Shown: positions 8,913-18,097 of the stretch, in pieces | Position numbering within the stretch: position 1 is the stretch's first letter | How the letters are laid out: every line of letters starts with the position of its first letter | Assembly (NCBI RefSeq): GCF_028473645.1 | Contig: NZ_CP097269.1 | Span: 876,001-940,000, forward strand | Direction: 5' to 3' | Length of the DNA: 64,000 bases | Source: Acidovorax sp. GBBC 1281 | GTDB taxonomy: Bacteria; Pseudomonadota; Gammaproteobacteria; Burkholderiales; Burkholderiaceae_C | Notes under the pieces: generated by a model | The model's database searches: none | What the model was told of the DNA's origin: nothing | What the model saw: only the letters and a program-made list of their open reading frames with translations | Position numbers and translations under genes: made by a program

Positions 8913-10194
8913 GGGAGCCTCTCACAACCCCATGTTTGACGAATCCGAATAGGGAGGAGTGGGCGCCAGTAGCCGTTTGAGCGTGATGAGGCCCAGCAAC
9001 GGTCTGCGCCTGGGTGCATGAGGGGCCTTGCAGGCCCGGTGGCTCAGGCTTTCACCGTTTGCAGGCGCACTTGTGCCTTGCCAGTGGCGGGCTTGAAGAA
9101 AGCATCCACGCCCCGATGCAGGAACCAGGCCAGTCGCTTCATGTTGTAGCAGGCGGCCATCATCGTCATCCCCACCGTGGCGCGCGCCTGTCCGATGGTG
9201 CGCACGAACTTGCCCCCCAGGTGGCGGATACCGGCGAACACGTGCTCCACCTTGGCTCGTTTCTTTGCGATGCGCTGGTTGCGCCCCTTCTGGCATTCGC
9301 TCTGTGGTCGGCCCGCCTGCGCACGGCGCTGCATCGCATCCACGAATCCCAGCACTTTCAGCATCTGGCACCTTTGGCGGCTCGGGTAGGCTTTGTCCGC
9401 ATGCACTGCCCGCCCGGTGTTGTGCATGTCCAGCACCTCATCGAAGTGGTGCCCGTCGTGCTCGCTGGCCGTGCCCGTGGCGAGGCGGCGGATGAAGCCG
9501 TGCTTGAGGTCCACGCTCACGCTGAGCTTGTAGCCGAAGTGGCTTTTGCCGTGCTTCTTCGTGTGCGTGGCCTCCACATCCTTTTGCCTGCGTCGCGCTT
9601 GGCTCCAGTCCGGCTGCCCGCCTTGTGCCAGCGTTCGCCGCTCCTGCTGGCCGATGTGCTGTCGGGGCGCGGGCACCAGCGTGGCATCAATGGCTTGCCC
9701 GCCCCGGGCGATGTAGCCGTGGCGCTGCAGTTGGGCATCCACCCCCTGGAACAAGGCCGTTGCCCCGCCCACGCCAAGGCGCTCGCCAAAGCGCCAGATC
9801 GTGTTGCGGTCCGGCACGTTCATCGCATCCTGCAACAGGCAAAACCGCTGGTAGCTCCCCCGGTCCAGCAACTGATACTCCATCTGCTCATCGGACAGGT
9901 TGTACAGCCGCTTCAACACCAGGATGCGCACCATCACCTCGGTGGGGTAGGCGGGCCGACCGCCCCGGCGGCCACCCCCGCGTTCGATCAAGGCATCCAC
10001 CAGCCGGGCCAGTTCTGCGAAGTCGATGTGCCGCGCGATCACCTGCAGCGGATCGCCCACCTCATCTCTCTTGTGTTGGCGCGAGGCCTCAGCGAACAGG
10101 TCGAACTTCAGGGCGCTACGGGGAGTGATCATGGCAAAGGATGGAGCACGCATTCTCGATCAACAAGGGACCGGATGGGTTTTGAGAGGTTCCC
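8913..10194 (-). mobile_element. IS5-group element, copy A, 1,282 bp
   Basis: This is a complete element with terminal repeats GGGAGCCTCTCACAACCC and, from the other end, GGGAACCTCTCAAAACCC. It is flanked by a 4-bp target duplication CTAT (8909-8912 and 10195-10198), as expected for the IS5 group of the IS5 family. It carries one transposase gene on the minus strand and sits inside the lpxO-like gene. A second full copy lies at 40070-41351. Confidence 0.95.
9044..10153 (-). CDS. IS5-group transposase, intact
   Basis: This is a DDE transposase of 369 residues. The N-terminal block DLFAEASRQHKRDEVGDPL and the segment YPTEVMVRILVLKRLYNLSD are typical of IS5-group enzymes. The catalytic aspartates fall in GGQAIDATLVPAPRQ and VHADKAYPSRQ and the glutamate in AKVEHVFAGIRHLGGKFVR. 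The ATG at 10153 is used; an internal ATG (MITPRSALKF) 7 codons later is the alternative. The copy at 40201-41310 encodes an identical protein as far as I can see, so both were probably recently active. Confidence 0.95.
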   Translation of the reverse strand: MRAPSFAMITPRSALKFDLFAEASRQHKRDEVGDPLQVIARHIDFAELARLVDALIERGGGRRGGRPAYPTEVMVRILVLKRLYNLSDEQMEYQLLDRGSYQRFCLLQDAMNVPDRNTIWRFGERLGVGGATALFQGVDAQLQRHGYIARGGQAIDATLVPAPRQHIGQQERRTLAQGGQPDWSQARRRQKDVEATHTKKHGKSHFGYKLSVSVDLKHGFIRRLATGTASEHDGHHFDEVLDMHNTGRAVHADKAYPSRQRCQMLKVLGFVDAMQRRAQAGRPQSECQKGRNQRIAKKRAKVEHVFAGIRHLGGKFVRTIGQARATVGMTMMAACYNMKRLAWFLHRGVDAFFKPATGKAQVRLQTVKA

Positions 10195-11159
10195 CTATGT
10201 GTACCGGTTCCGGGGCCGGGCGCGGTACGCCAGCCTGCAGCAGTATTGGCGCAAGAGCTGGCCGGTGTTCGCGCTGCCCAATGCCGTGCTGTATCTCTTC
10301 ACCCGGCGCTGGGCCCGTGGCCCGTTCGTGCCGGTCGATCGCTGCGCCCCGCTTGCGCAGTTGGCGCAGCACTGGGAAACCCTGCGCGATGAAGCCCTGG
10401 TCATGCAGGCGCACGGGGGATTCGACGAGGCGCGGCGCCAGGGCTCGCCCGCGTCGTTCGATGTGGGCTTTCGCACCTTCTACAAATACGGCTGGAGCCG
10501 CTATTACCTGCACTGGTATGGCTACACCTATCCGTCGGCGAGCGCCAGTTGCCCCCGAACCCTGGAGATCCTCTCGCGGTTTCCCGACATCCGGGCGGCC
10601 ATGTTCGCCGTGTTGCCCCCGCGCTCGGGGCTCACGCCCCACGCCGATCCGCTGGGCTGCTCGCTGCGATACCACCTGGGGCTCGCAACGCCCAATGCGG
10701 CGCAGTGTTTCATCAACGTCGATGGCATCGAGCGGGCCTGGCGCGATGGCGAGGCCTTCGTGTTCGACGAGACCTACCTGCACTTCGTGACCAACGACAC
10801 CGACGCGCCGAGGCTCATCCTGATGTGCGACGTGCGCAGGCCGATGGCGCTGCCCAGGCGCGTTTTCAATGCGGCGTATTCGCTGCTGGCCCGCGCGGTC
10901 CAGACGCCCAACGATGCCCGCGACCGGCGCGGCCTCGCCAGTGCCTTGTTCGCCGCGCTCGCCCCCGTGCGCGCCCGGGGAAAGCAGCTGCGCGAGCGCA
11001 ATCGCCCTCTCTACAATGCCCTCAAGTGGGGCATCAACCTGGCTTTGCTGGGTGCGGTCTTCGGCATCGCCGCCGGCGCCCTGGTGTCTGTGCAGGGCTT
11101 CTGCCGGCGTGACTGACCGCCGCGGCCTTCCATCCCCTTGCTGTGAAACTGCCTGTCCA

Positions 11160-11873
11160 GTGAACGCCAGCCTCGCCCATCCCGTCCCCCTGCAAGTCCT
11201 CATCATCGAGGACAACCGCGCGCTGGCCGCGAACATCTTCGACTACCTGGAGGCCTGCGGGCACGTGCCGGATGCGGCGCCTGATGGCAACTCGGGCCTG
11301 GATCTGGCCATCCGCAACCGGTACGACGCGATCGTCCTGGATTGGATGCTGCCCCGGATGGACGGCATGAGCGTTCTGTGCAAGCTGCGGCAGGAGCATG
11401 CCTGCGTGACCCCCATCATCATGCTCACCGCCAAGGACCAGCTGGAAGGCAAGCTGCTGGGCTTCGAGAACGGGGCGGACGACTACCTGGTCAAGCCGGT
11501 GGCCCTGCCCGAGCTGGAGATCCGCCTGCGGGTGATGATCAGCCGTGCCCAGGCCCGGGCGGCGGCCGGGCGCACCTTGCGCGTGGGCGATCTGGCCTAC
11601 CACCTGGACACGCTGGAAGTGACGCGGGGCACGCGCACCGTCGCGCTGTCGGGCACGTCCCGAAACATCCTGGAGCTGCTGATGCGCGAATCGCCGGGCA
11701 CTGTGCGCCGCGACCGGCTGGAGCGCCTGATCTGGGGCCAGGACGTTCCCGACGCAGACCTGCTGCGATCCAGGATGCACCTGCTGCGGCGCGAGATCGA
11801 CCAGCCCGGCGAAGCCCGGCTGCTGCACACCGTCACCGGGGCCGGCTACCGGCTGGGCGGGGCTTCGGCGTGA
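11160..11873 (+). CDS. OmpR-family response regulator
   Basis: This 237-residue two-domain regulator has an N-terminal receiver with acidic pair VLIIEDN, phosphorylation site IVLDWMLPRMDGM, the TAKD switch and the lysine in DDYLVKPV. The C-terminal winged-helix domain of the OmpR/PhoB type ends in TVTGAGYRLGG. It starts with GTG 11160 and its stop overlaps the kinase start (GTGA), so the two are cotranslated partners. It follows the lpxO-like gene by only 43 bp, which suggests a shared operon and possibly control of envelope modification. That link is inferred from position alone. Confidence 0.9.
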   Translation: MNASLAHPVPLQVLIIEDNRALAANIFDYLEACGHVPDAAPDGNSGLDLAIRNRYDAIVLDWMLPRMDGMSVLCKLRQEHACVTPIIMLTAKDQLEGKLLGFENGADDYLVKPVALPELEIRLRVMISRAQARAAAGRTLRVGDLAYHLDTLEVTRGTRTVALSGTSRNILELLMRESPGTVRRDRLERLIWGQDVPDADLLRSRMHLLRREIDQPGEARLLHTVTGAGYRLGGASA

Positions 11874-13264
11874 AGTGGCCATGGCGCGTGCAGAGCCTGC
11901 AGTGGCTGATCAACGCCACCTTGCTGATGTTCGGCGCCATGCTCGCCCTGGCGCTGCTGGTGCAGTGCAAGCTGAGCCAGGGCCTGGTCGAGCACCCCAT
12001 CTGGCACCACCTGCTGGAGTCGGGCACGCGCAGCGTCCTGCAGTCGTCTCGGCCCGATCTGAGCGACACGCTGCCGACCCAGGGCACGGTCAAGGGCTGG
12101 CTGCTGCCAAGCGGCGCCACGGCAGCGCCCGGCATGCCGGCGTTCTTCGCCGCGCTGGCCCCGGGGTACTACACCGAAGGCCAGATCGAACAGATCGCCG
12201 ATCCTTCGACGTTCGCAGTCGCGGTTTCGATTCTCACGCCCCGCAAGGCGCCATTCGCCAGCGCAGGCGATGCGGTGGACCGCGCCCGCAGCTACACGGT
12301 CATGGTCACGGCCGTGCCGCAGGGCCGGCTGATCATGTCCATCGATCTGACCGAACTGGAGGACGAGCAGAACCGCAGCGTCCAGCTCAGCGTGCTGTTC
12401 ATGCTGTTCAACCTCCTGATGATCGGTGCGGTGATCTGGTGGCTTCAACTGAGCCTGACCCGGCCCGTGCAGGACCTGGCGCGGCGCATGCGCGAGCTCG
12501 ATCCGCTGAAACCCTCGCAGCGCCTGCCGGTGCGCTACCGCAAGAGCGAGCTCAACGTGATTGCGCAAGAGGCCAACGCGCACCTCGAGCGGGTGGAGCT
12601 GGCGGTGGAGCGCGAGCGCAGCCTGCTCGACCAAGCCAGCCATGAATTCCGCACGCCGCTGGCCATCATCTCCGGGGCGGCTGATGTGCTGCACCAGCAG
12701 GCCTTGCCCGAACGCGCCCAGCGGCCCCTGCACCGCATCGACGAGGCGGTGGAGAACCTGACCCAGATCATGGAGGCGCTGCTGTACCTGTCGCGCGAGC
12801 CCAGCCCCGAAGAGCGCCGGCAGGTCACGTTACTGCACGCGCTGGTTCCCGACCTGGTGCGCGACCACGCCTATCTGCTGTCCGGAAAGCCCGTGCGCTA
12901 TGTGCTCGATGCGCTGGAGCCAACCACCTTGATGGCGCCCGAATCCATGGTGCGCATCGCAGCGGGGAACTTGTTGCGCAACGCCGCCGAGCACACGCAC
13001 GAGGGCGAGATCCATGTTTCGATCACCGGCGCCACGCTGTGCATCCGCGACACCGGGTGCGGCTTCGACACGGCGCAGTCCGCCCACCGATTCACCGAGT
13101 CGTTGAAGCAATCGCGCAAGCGCTCCGGGGGCGCAGGCATGGGCCTGTTCCTGACCCAGCGCATCTGCGAGCGGTTCGGCTGGCGGCTGGTGCTGGAGTC
13201 GTCGGTCTCGGTGGGCACCTCGGCCATCCTCCACTTCGAGCCGGGGCCGGTCAGGCCGGGGTAG
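11870..13264 (+). CDS. Membrane sensor histidine kinase
   Basis: This 464-residue kinase begins at a GTG that overlaps the regulator stop by 4 bp. Order: transmembrane helix 1 (LINATLLMFGAMLALALLV), a periplasmic sensor of about 130 residues, transmembrane helix 2 (LFMLFNLLMIGAVIWWL), a HAMP-like linker (ARRMRELDP), the dimerisation H-box LLDQASHEFRTPLAIISGA with the phospho-accepting histidine near residue 260, then the ATP-binding N box (NLLRNAAEHT), G1 (DTGCGFD) and G2 (GGAGMGLFLTQ). It should phosphorylate the regulator just upstream. The signal sensed is unknown. Confidence 0.9.
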   Translation: MKWPWRVQSLQWLINATLLMFGAMLALALLVQCKLSQGLVEHPIWHHLLESGTRSVLQSSRPDLSDTLPTQGTVKGWLLPSGATAAPGMPAFFAALAPGYYTEGQIEQIADPSTFAVAVSILTPRKAPFASAGDAVDRARSYTVMVTAVPQGRLIMSIDLTELEDEQNRSVQLSVLFMLFNLLMIGAVIWWLQLSLTRPVQDLARRMRELDPLKPSQRLPVRYRKSELNVIAQEANAHLERVELAVERERSLLDQASHEFRTPLAIISGAADVLHQQALPERAQRPLHRIDEAVENLTQIMEALLYLSREPSPEERRQVTLLHALVPDLVRDHAYLLSGKPVRYVLDALEPTTLMAPESMVRIAAGNLLRNAAEHTHEGEIHVSITGATLCIRDTGCGFDTAQSAHRFTESLKQSRKRSGGAGMGLFLTQRICERFGWRLVLESSVSVGTSAILHFEPGPVRPG

Positions 13265-13281
13265 GGGACTTTCAGGGGCCT

Positions 13282-13315
13282 CACCGGCGGGTGCCTCCAT
13301 CCCCACCGGCGGGTG
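13282..13315. repeat. Short direct repeat downstream of the kinase gene
   Basis: The 12-mer CACCGGCGGGTG occurs at 13282-13293 and again at 13304-13315, ten bases apart, in the gap between two convergent genes. Its significance is unknown. Confidence 0.5.
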
Positions 13316-13443
13316 TCTCAAGGGACGGCGGGCGAGAAAGCCTGCCTGCCCGCATGGACGGACCGCGGTGCTGGCGCATGCCGGGCGCAAGGGGACTGCG
13401 GTCCAGGGCGTTCAAAGGAATTGGGAGCAAAAAGGCCGCCAGC

Positions 13444-13483
13444 GCATATTCCACTAGGGCATATTGCTATTGAATTAATAGCA
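13444..13483 (-). repeat. Dispersed palindromic repeat, copy 1
   Basis: Read on the minus strand it contains GCTATTAATTCAATAGC followed by ATATGCCCTAGTGGAATAT. The same arrangement (GCTAT-N7-ATAGC, then a CCCTAGTG block) recurs at 16368-16409 and 36412-36452. Here it lies a few bases past the stop of the yqaA-like gene, in the same orientation as that gene. It resembles a REP-type element placed at gene ends. Confidence 0.75.
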
Positions 13484-13491
13484 AATGGGAT

Positions 13492-13971
13492 TCAGCGCCC
13501 CGCCTCGGGCCAGAGGTACAGCAGCCCGGCCGTCATGGCCAGGTAGCGCCCGAACTTGCCCACCGCCATGTAGGCCACGCAGGGCCAGAAGGGCAGCTTG
13601 AGCCAGCCGGCCACCGCGCACAGCGGGTCGCCCACGACGGGCAGCCAACTCAGCAGGCAGGCCTTGGGGCCGAAGCGCTGCAGCCAGGCGAGGGCGCGGG
13701 GATTGGAATGCTCGCCCCGGGCGCGGTCCACGGCCTTGTGCGCGCCCAGGCCCATCCACCAGCTCACGGCGCCGCCCAGCGTGTTGCCTGCGGTGGCCAC
13801 CACCACGGCAGGCCAGAAGAGTTCCGGGTTGAGCTTGATGAGTCCGAACACCGCGGGCTCGGAGCCCAGCGGCAGCAGCGTGGCGGAGATGAACGACACC
13901 ATGAACACTGTGCTGAGGCCGTACTGGGGCAGCGCCAGCAGGTCCATGAGGTGGTTCATCCAGATTTCCAT
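13492..13971 (-). CDS. yqaA: YqaA-family (DedA/SNARE-associated type) membrane protein
   Basis: The 159-residue membrane protein has the YqaA arrangement: FISATLLPLGSEPAV near the N terminus, GNTLGGAVSWWMG in the middle, RFGPKACLLSWLPVVGDPLC with the conserved proline/glycine turn, and MAVGKFGRYLAMTA at the end. Four hydrophobic helices are visible. DedA-like proteins are thought to move lipids across the inner membrane; the function of the YqaA branch is not settled. ATG 13971 is the best start. It is transcribed towards the kinase gene, with a palindromic repeat just after its stop. Confidence 0.85.
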   Translation of the reverse strand: MEIWMNHLMDLLALPQYGLSTVFMVSFISATLLPLGSEPAVFGLIKLNPELFWPAVVVATAGNTLGGAVSWWMGLGAHKAVDRARGEHSNPRALAWLQRFGPKACLLSWLPVVGDPLCAVAGWLKLPFWPCVAYMAVGKFGRYLAMTAGLLYLWPEAGR

Positions 13972-14106
13972 AACTGGGGCGCAGTTTAGGGGACGCTGGC
14001 GAGCCTTCGCTGTCAGACAGGCGCTTGGGCTCCGCTACGATCGCGCCGCGGTGCGGCCCGCCGGTGGGCCGCCGCCGCACACCCATACAAGAGGAGGTTC
14101 CCCACC

Positions 14107-14958
14107 ATGCAATGGTTCGATGTTTCCGTCCCGGCCGTGCGCCGGGCGCTGGCCGTGGGCGCGCTCGGCCTGGCCTGCTGCTTGGCCGGTGCGGCGCAGG
14201 CCGCCACGCTGCATCTTGAGGGGCCGGGCGGTGCCCGGCAGGTCGATACCGAAACGCTGCTGCGCCACCCCGAGGCGCGCGACATCGACGTGCCGGCGGA
14301 CGTGGCCTACCACCGGCCCATGCGCTACCGCGCCGTGCCCCTGGCCGCCGTGCTGAACGGCCTGGGCCTGGGCGCGGGCGACGTGCTGGAGGCGGTCGCG
14401 CTCGATGGCTTCGTCGCCCAGTTGCCCGGCGCGCTGGTGCTGCGCCCGGGGCGGGGCCAGGCCTGGCTGGCGGTCGAGCCGGCCGGTGCGCCCTGGCCTG
14501 TGCTGCCGGGCAAGGCGTCGGGCCCCGGACCGTTCTACATCGTCTGGCCGGTGGCCGACGGCGTGCTCAGCGAGCAGTGGCCCTATGCCGTGGCCCGGCT
14601 GCACGTGCGCGAGGCACCGGAAAAGCGCTGGCCCCGGATCGGCGTCGCGCCCGAGGTGCCCGCGGGCGATGTGCGCCGGCGCGGCCAGGCGATCTTCGTG
14701 GCGCAGTGCTTCGTCTGCCACACCATGAACGGCGGCGGCGAAGCGCGCCTGGGGCCCGACCTGAACCTGCCGATGAGCCCCGTGGAGTACTTCCAGCCGC
14801 AGGCGCTGCGCCAGCTGGTGCGCAACCCGGCCAGCGTGCGCCAATGGCCCGGGCAGTCGATGCCCAGCTTCGCGCCGGACCGGCTCAGCGACAGCGATCT
14901 GGACGATCTGGTGAGCTACCTGCAGCACATGGCCCGCGAGCGCCGCGGGGCGCGCTGA
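14107..14958 (+). CDS. Periplasmic cytochrome c with an N-terminal molybdopterin-oxidoreductase-like domain
   Basis: The product is 283 residues. A signal peptide (LGLACCLAGAAQAA) is followed by about 150 residues like the compact fold of sulphite-oxidase-type molybdopterin-binding domains (YHRPMRYRAVPLAAVL, FYIVWPVADG). No cofactor cysteine is visible there. A class I cytochrome c domain follows, with one haem site CFVCH near residue 203 and a distal methionine in QSMPSFAPDRLSD. It should carry electrons in the periplasm. A strong GAGGAGG ribosome site precedes the ATG. It stands alone between yqaA and dusB, so its partner enzyme is unknown. Confidence 0.8.
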   Translation: MQWFDVSVPAVRRALAVGALGLACCLAGAAQAATLHLEGPGGARQVDTETLLRHPEARDIDVPADVAYHRPMRYRAVPLAAVLNGLGLGAGDVLEAVALDGFVAQLPGALVLRPGRGQAWLAVEPAGAPWPVLPGKASGPGPFYIVWPVADGVLSEQWPYAVARLHVREAPEKRWPRIGVAPEVPAGDVRRRGQAIFVAQCFVCHTMNGGGEARLGPDLNLPMSPVEYFQPQALRQLVRNPASVRQWPGQSMPSFAPDRLSDSDLDDLVSYLQHMARERRGAR

Positions 14959-15081
14959 AGAACGGCGCGGCGGGCCGCCGATGGGGGGCCGTGGCGGCGC
15001 CGGACGCACTTTTCATTTGCTGAAATTTTGAGCAGCTACAATCCTGCCTCCTTTTTCAGCACGCGCTGCCTCCCCCCTCCC

Positions 15082-16131
15082 ATGCACATCGGCCACATTC
15101 CTTTGGCGAACCGCCTGTTCGTCGCCCCGATGGCGGGCGTCACGGACCGGCCGTTCCGCCAGCTGTGCAAGGCGCTGGGGGCGGGCTACGCGGTGAGCGA
15201 GATGGTCACGTCGCGCAAGGACCTGTGGGACAGCCTCAAGACCTCGCGCCGGGCCAACCACGAGGGCGAGCCCGGCCCCATCGCCGTGCAGATCGCCGGC
15301 ACCGACGCTCAGATGATGGCCGAGGCCGCGCTCTACAACGTGGACCGGGGCGCGCAGATCATCGACATCAACATGGGCTGCCCGGCCAAGAAGGTCTGCA
15401 ACAAATGGGCGGGCTCCGCCCTGATGCAGAACGAGGCCCTGGCCCTGGAAATCGCCGAGGCCGTCGTCGGGGCCTGTGCCCCGCGCAACGTGCCCGTCAC
15501 GCTCAAGATGCGCACCGGCTGGAGCCAGGAGCACAAGAACGCCGTGGCCCTGGCCCGGGCGTTCGAGGGCGTGGGCATCCAGATGCTGACGGTGCACGGC
15601 CGCACGAGAGAGCAGGGCTATCGTGGCCAGGCCGAATACGACACCATCGCCGCCGTGAAGGCCGCGGTGCGCGTGCCGGTGGTGGCCAACGGCGACATCA
15701 CCTCGCCCGAGAAGGCGCGCGAGGTGCTGGCCGCCACGGGCGCCGACGCGATCATGATCGGGCGCGCGGCGCAGGGCCGGCCGTGGATCTTCCGCGAGAT
15801 CGGCCACTACCTCGCCACGGGCGAGCATCTCGCGCCGCCGCTGGTGGCCGAGGTGCGGCGCCTGCTGCTGGACCACCTGCAGGACCACTATCGCCTCTAC
15901 GGCGAGTTCACCGGCATGCGCAGCGCGCGCAAGCACATCGCCTGGTACGTGCGGGCCCTGCCCGGCGGCGAGGCGTTCAGGCAACACATCAACACCATCG
16001 AGGACTGCTCCGAACAGTGGCACGCGGTGGCCCACTATCTGGATGCGATCGGGCAACGGATGGACCGGCTGCCCCCCGCGCACACCGAGGACGCAGACCC
16101 CAGCGAAAAACAGGAAGACCTGGCGGCATGA
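15082..16131 (+). CDS. dusB: tRNA-dihydrouridine synthase B
   Basis: This 349-residue FMN enzyme reduces uridine in the D-loop of tRNA. Features are the N-terminal FVAPMAGVTDRPFR, the catalytic-cysteine block DINMGCPAKKVCNK, the phosphate-binding VVANGDITSPEKA and ADAIMIGRAAQGRPWIF. The helical C-terminal domain contains the DusB pattern RKHIAWY. The ATG at 15082 starts directly at the conserved MHIGHIPL; an in-frame start 54 bp upstream would add an unlikely leader. The stop overlaps the fis start (ATGA), the classic dusB-fis operon. Confidence 0.95.
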   Translation: MHIGHIPLANRLFVAPMAGVTDRPFRQLCKALGAGYAVSEMVTSRKDLWDSLKTSRRANHEGEPGPIAVQIAGTDAQMMAEAALYNVDRGAQIIDINMGCPAKKVCNKWAGSALMQNEALALEIAEAVVGACAPRNVPVTLKMRTGWSQEHKNAVALARAFEGVGIQMLTVHGRTREQGYRGQAEYDTIAAVKAAVRVPVVANGDITSPEKAREVLAATGADAIMIGRAAQGRPWIFREIGHYLATGEHLAPPLVAEVRRLLLDHLQDHYRLYGEFTGMRSARKHIAWYVRALPGGEAFRQHINTIEDCSEQWHAVAHYLDAIGQRMDRLPPAHTEDADPSEKQEDLAA

Positions 16132-16361
16132 GCAAGAAACACATCGAAGAATGCGTGCGGGAGAGCCTGCAGGGCTACTTTCGCGACTTAGGGGGCGAGA
16201 CACCGGACGGCATGTACGACATGCTGGTGCGCGTGGTCGAAAAACCCCTGCTGGAAGTGGTCATGAGCCACGCCGACAACAACCAGTCTCGCGCGGCCGA
16301 ATGGCTGGGACTGAACCGCAACACCTTGCGCAAGAAGCTGGTGGAGCACAAGCTGCTGTAA
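16128..16361 (+). CDS. fis: Fis-family DNA-binding protein
   Basis: This 77-residue nucleoid-associated protein ends in the Fis helix-turn-helix, NQSRAAEWLGLNRNTLRKKL. The N-terminal part (IEECVRESLQGYF) forms the dimerisation helices. Its start overlaps the dusB stop by 4 bp, the usual dusB-fis arrangement, so it is expected to be translated by coupling. The purH gene follows after a palindromic repeat. The length is somewhat short of E. coli Fis (98 residues) but normal for beta-proteobacteria. Confidence 0.95.
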   Translation: MSKKHIEECVRESLQGYFRDLGGETPDGMYDMLVRVVEKPLLEVVMSHADNNQSRAAEWLGLNRNTLRKKLVEHKLL

Positions 16362-16367
16362 TTCAGT

Positions 16368-16409
16368 TGCTATAAATTTAATAGCGTAATGCCCTAGTGG
16401 ATATTGTGC
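16368..16409 (+). repeat. Dispersed palindromic repeat, copy 2
   Basis: GCTATAAATTTAATAGC is followed by GTAATGCCCTAGTGGATAT, immediately after the fis stop and before purH. It has the same plan and orientation relative to the upstream gene as the copies at 13444-13483 and 36412-36452. Confidence 0.8.
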
Positions 16410-16444
16410 TGAAGCCCGATTTCAATCAAACCCCACCCCCTGCC

Positions 16445-18070
16445 ATGAACGCACTTCTCTCCGTCTCCGACAAGACCGGCATCGTTGAATTCGCCCAGGC
16501 CCTGCACGCGCTGGGCATCCGGCTGCTGTCCACCGGCGGCACCGCCCAGTTGCTGGCCAAGGCCGGCCTGCCCGTGACCGAAGTGGCCGAGGTCACGCAG
16601 TTCCCCGAGATGCTGGACGGCCGCGTCAAGACGCTGCACCCCAAGGTGCACGGCGGCCTGCTGGCGCGCCGCGAGCTGCCCGAGCACATGGCCGCGCTGG
16701 CCGCGCACGGCATCGACACCATCGACCTGCTGGTGGTCAATCTCTACCCCTTCGAGGCCACGGTGGCCAAGGCCGGCTGCACGCTGGCCGATGCGATCGA
16801 GAACATCGACATCGGCGGGCCCGCGATGGTGCGCAGCGCTGCCAAGAACTGGAAGGACGTGGGCGTGGTGACCGACGCCGCGCAGTACGAGAGCGTGCTG
16901 GGCGAGCTGAAGGCGTCGGGCAAGCTGTCGGATGCATTGCGCTTCGGCCTGTCGGTCGCCGCGTTCAACCGCATCGCGCAGTACGACGCGGCCATCAGCG
17001 ACTACCTCTCGTCCGTCACGTTCGAGGCCGAGAAGCTGGCCGAGGACTACGTGCCCGCCCGCACGGCCTTCCCCGGCCAGAGCAACGGCATCTTCACCAA
17101 GGTGCAGGATCTGCGCTACGGCGAGAACGGCCACCAGCAGGCCGCGCTGTACCGCGACCTGTACCCCGCGCCCGGCTCCATCGTCACCGGCGTGCAGCTG
17201 CAGGGCAAGGAACTCTCGTACAACAACATCGCCGACGCCGACGCCGCCTGGGAATGCGTCAAGAGCTTCGACGTGCCGGCCTGCGTGATCGTCAAGCACG
17301 CCAACCCGTGCGGCGTGGCCGTGGGGCTCGATGCCCTGGGCGCCTACGGCAAGGCGTTCCAGACCGATCCCACCAGCGCGTTCGGCGGCATCATCGCCTT
17401 CAACCGCCCGGTGGACGGCGCCGCGGCGCAGCAGATCGCCAAGCAGTTCGTGGAGGTGCTGATGGCCCCCGACTTCACGGCTGATGCGCTCGATGTCTTC
17501 AAGGCCAAGGCCAACGTGCGCCTGCTCAAGATCGCGCTGCCTCCGGCGTTGGACGCGGCGGAATACGCCCTGGGCAGCAACACGCCCTGGCACCGCGGCC
17601 GCAATGCCATGGATGCCAAGCGCATCGGCTCGGGTATGCTGCTGCAGTCGGCCGACAACCATGAGCTGTCGATGATCGACATCAAGGTCGTCACGAAAAA
17701 GCAGCCCACGCTGGAAGAGATGGAAGACCTGCTGTTCGCCTGGAAGGTCGCCAAGTACGTCAAGAGCAACGCCATCGTGTTCTGCAAGGGCGGCATGACG
17801 ATGGGCGTGGGCGCGGGCCAGATGAGCCGCCTGGACTCGGCGCGCATCGCCAGCATCAAGGCGCAGCACGCCAACCTGTCGCTGGCCGGCACGGTGGTGG
17901 CGAGCGACGCGTTCTTCCCCTTCCGCGATGGCCTGGACGTGGTGGTGGACGCGGGCGCGACCTGCGTCATCCAGCCCGGCGGCAGCATGCGCGACCAGGA
18001 AGTGATCGACGCCGCCGACGAGCGCGGCGTGGCCATGGTGTTCAGCGGCGTGCGCCACTTCCGCCACTGA
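16445..18070 (+). CDS. purH: Bifunctional AICAR formyltransferase/IMP cyclohydrolase
   Basis: The 541-residue enzyme carries out the last two steps of purine biosynthesis. The N-terminal cyclohydrolase domain starts [16 protein letters not shown] and contains [17 protein letters not shown]. The transformylase domain has [13 protein letters not shown], the catalytic segment [27 protein letters not shown] and the C-terminal [16 protein letters not shown] with GVRHFRH. The ATG at 16445 is chosen; a GTG at 16397 would start inside the palindromic repeat. Length is normal for the family. A long inverted repeat follows the stop. Confidence 0.97.
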   Translation: MNALLSVSDKTGIVEFAQALHALGIRLLSTGGTAQLLAKAGLPVTEVAEVTQFPEMLDGRVKTLHPKVHGGLLARRELPEHMAALAAHGIDTIDLLVVNLYPFEATVAKAGCTLADAIENIDIGGPAMVRSAAKNWKDVGVVTDAAQYESVLGELKASGKLSDALRFGLSVAAFNRIAQYDAAISDYLSSVTFEAEKLAEDYVPARTAFPGQSNGIFTKVQDLRYGENGHQQAALYRDLYPAPGSIVTGVQLQGKELSYNNIADADAAWECVKSFDVPACVIVKHANPCGVAVGLDALGAYGKAFQTDPTSAFGGIIAFNRPVDGAAAQQIAKQFVEVLMAPDFTADALDVFKAKANVRLLKIALPPALDAAEYALGSNTPWHRGRNAMDAKRIGSGMLLQSADNHELSMIDIKVVTKKQPTLEEMEDLLFAWKVAKYVKSNAIVFCKGGMTMGVGAGQMSRLDSARIASIKAQHANLSLAGTVVASDAFFPFRDGLDVVVDAGATCVIQPGGSMRDQEVIDAADERGVAMVFSGVRHFRH

Positions 18071-18097
18071 GCCGGTCGGCAGGAACCTCCCCCAAGC

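Larger units (their letters stand above)
8856..11116 (+). pseudogene. lpxO: lpxO-like lipid A hydroxylase gene split by an IS element
   Basis: The gene starts with GTG 8856 and encodes a membrane anchor (VIAAVLAGLAGAWLVAMAY) up to 8912. The IS then intervenes, and the frame resumes at 10199 if one copy of the CTAT duplication is removed, giving 324 residues. The second part matches LpxO-type aspartyl/asparaginyl beta-hydroxylases, Fe(II)/2-oxoglutarate enzymes that hydroxylate lipid A acyl chains. Diagnostic parts are NAVLYLFTRR, FYKYGWSRYYLHWYG, the metal-binding LTPHADPLGCSLRYHLGL and the second histidine in ETYLHFVTND. After insertion an ATG inside the IS tip (10175) is in frame and would give MGFERFP fused to residue 19 onward. 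That form keeps the catalytic domain but lacks the anchor. Confidence 0.8.

Noticed and set aside
9014..11116. A 700-codon plus-strand frame covering the IS and the lpxO-like gene
   Set aside because: The first two thirds are antisense to the IS transposase. Only the last part (from 10175 or 10199) is genuine coding sequence.
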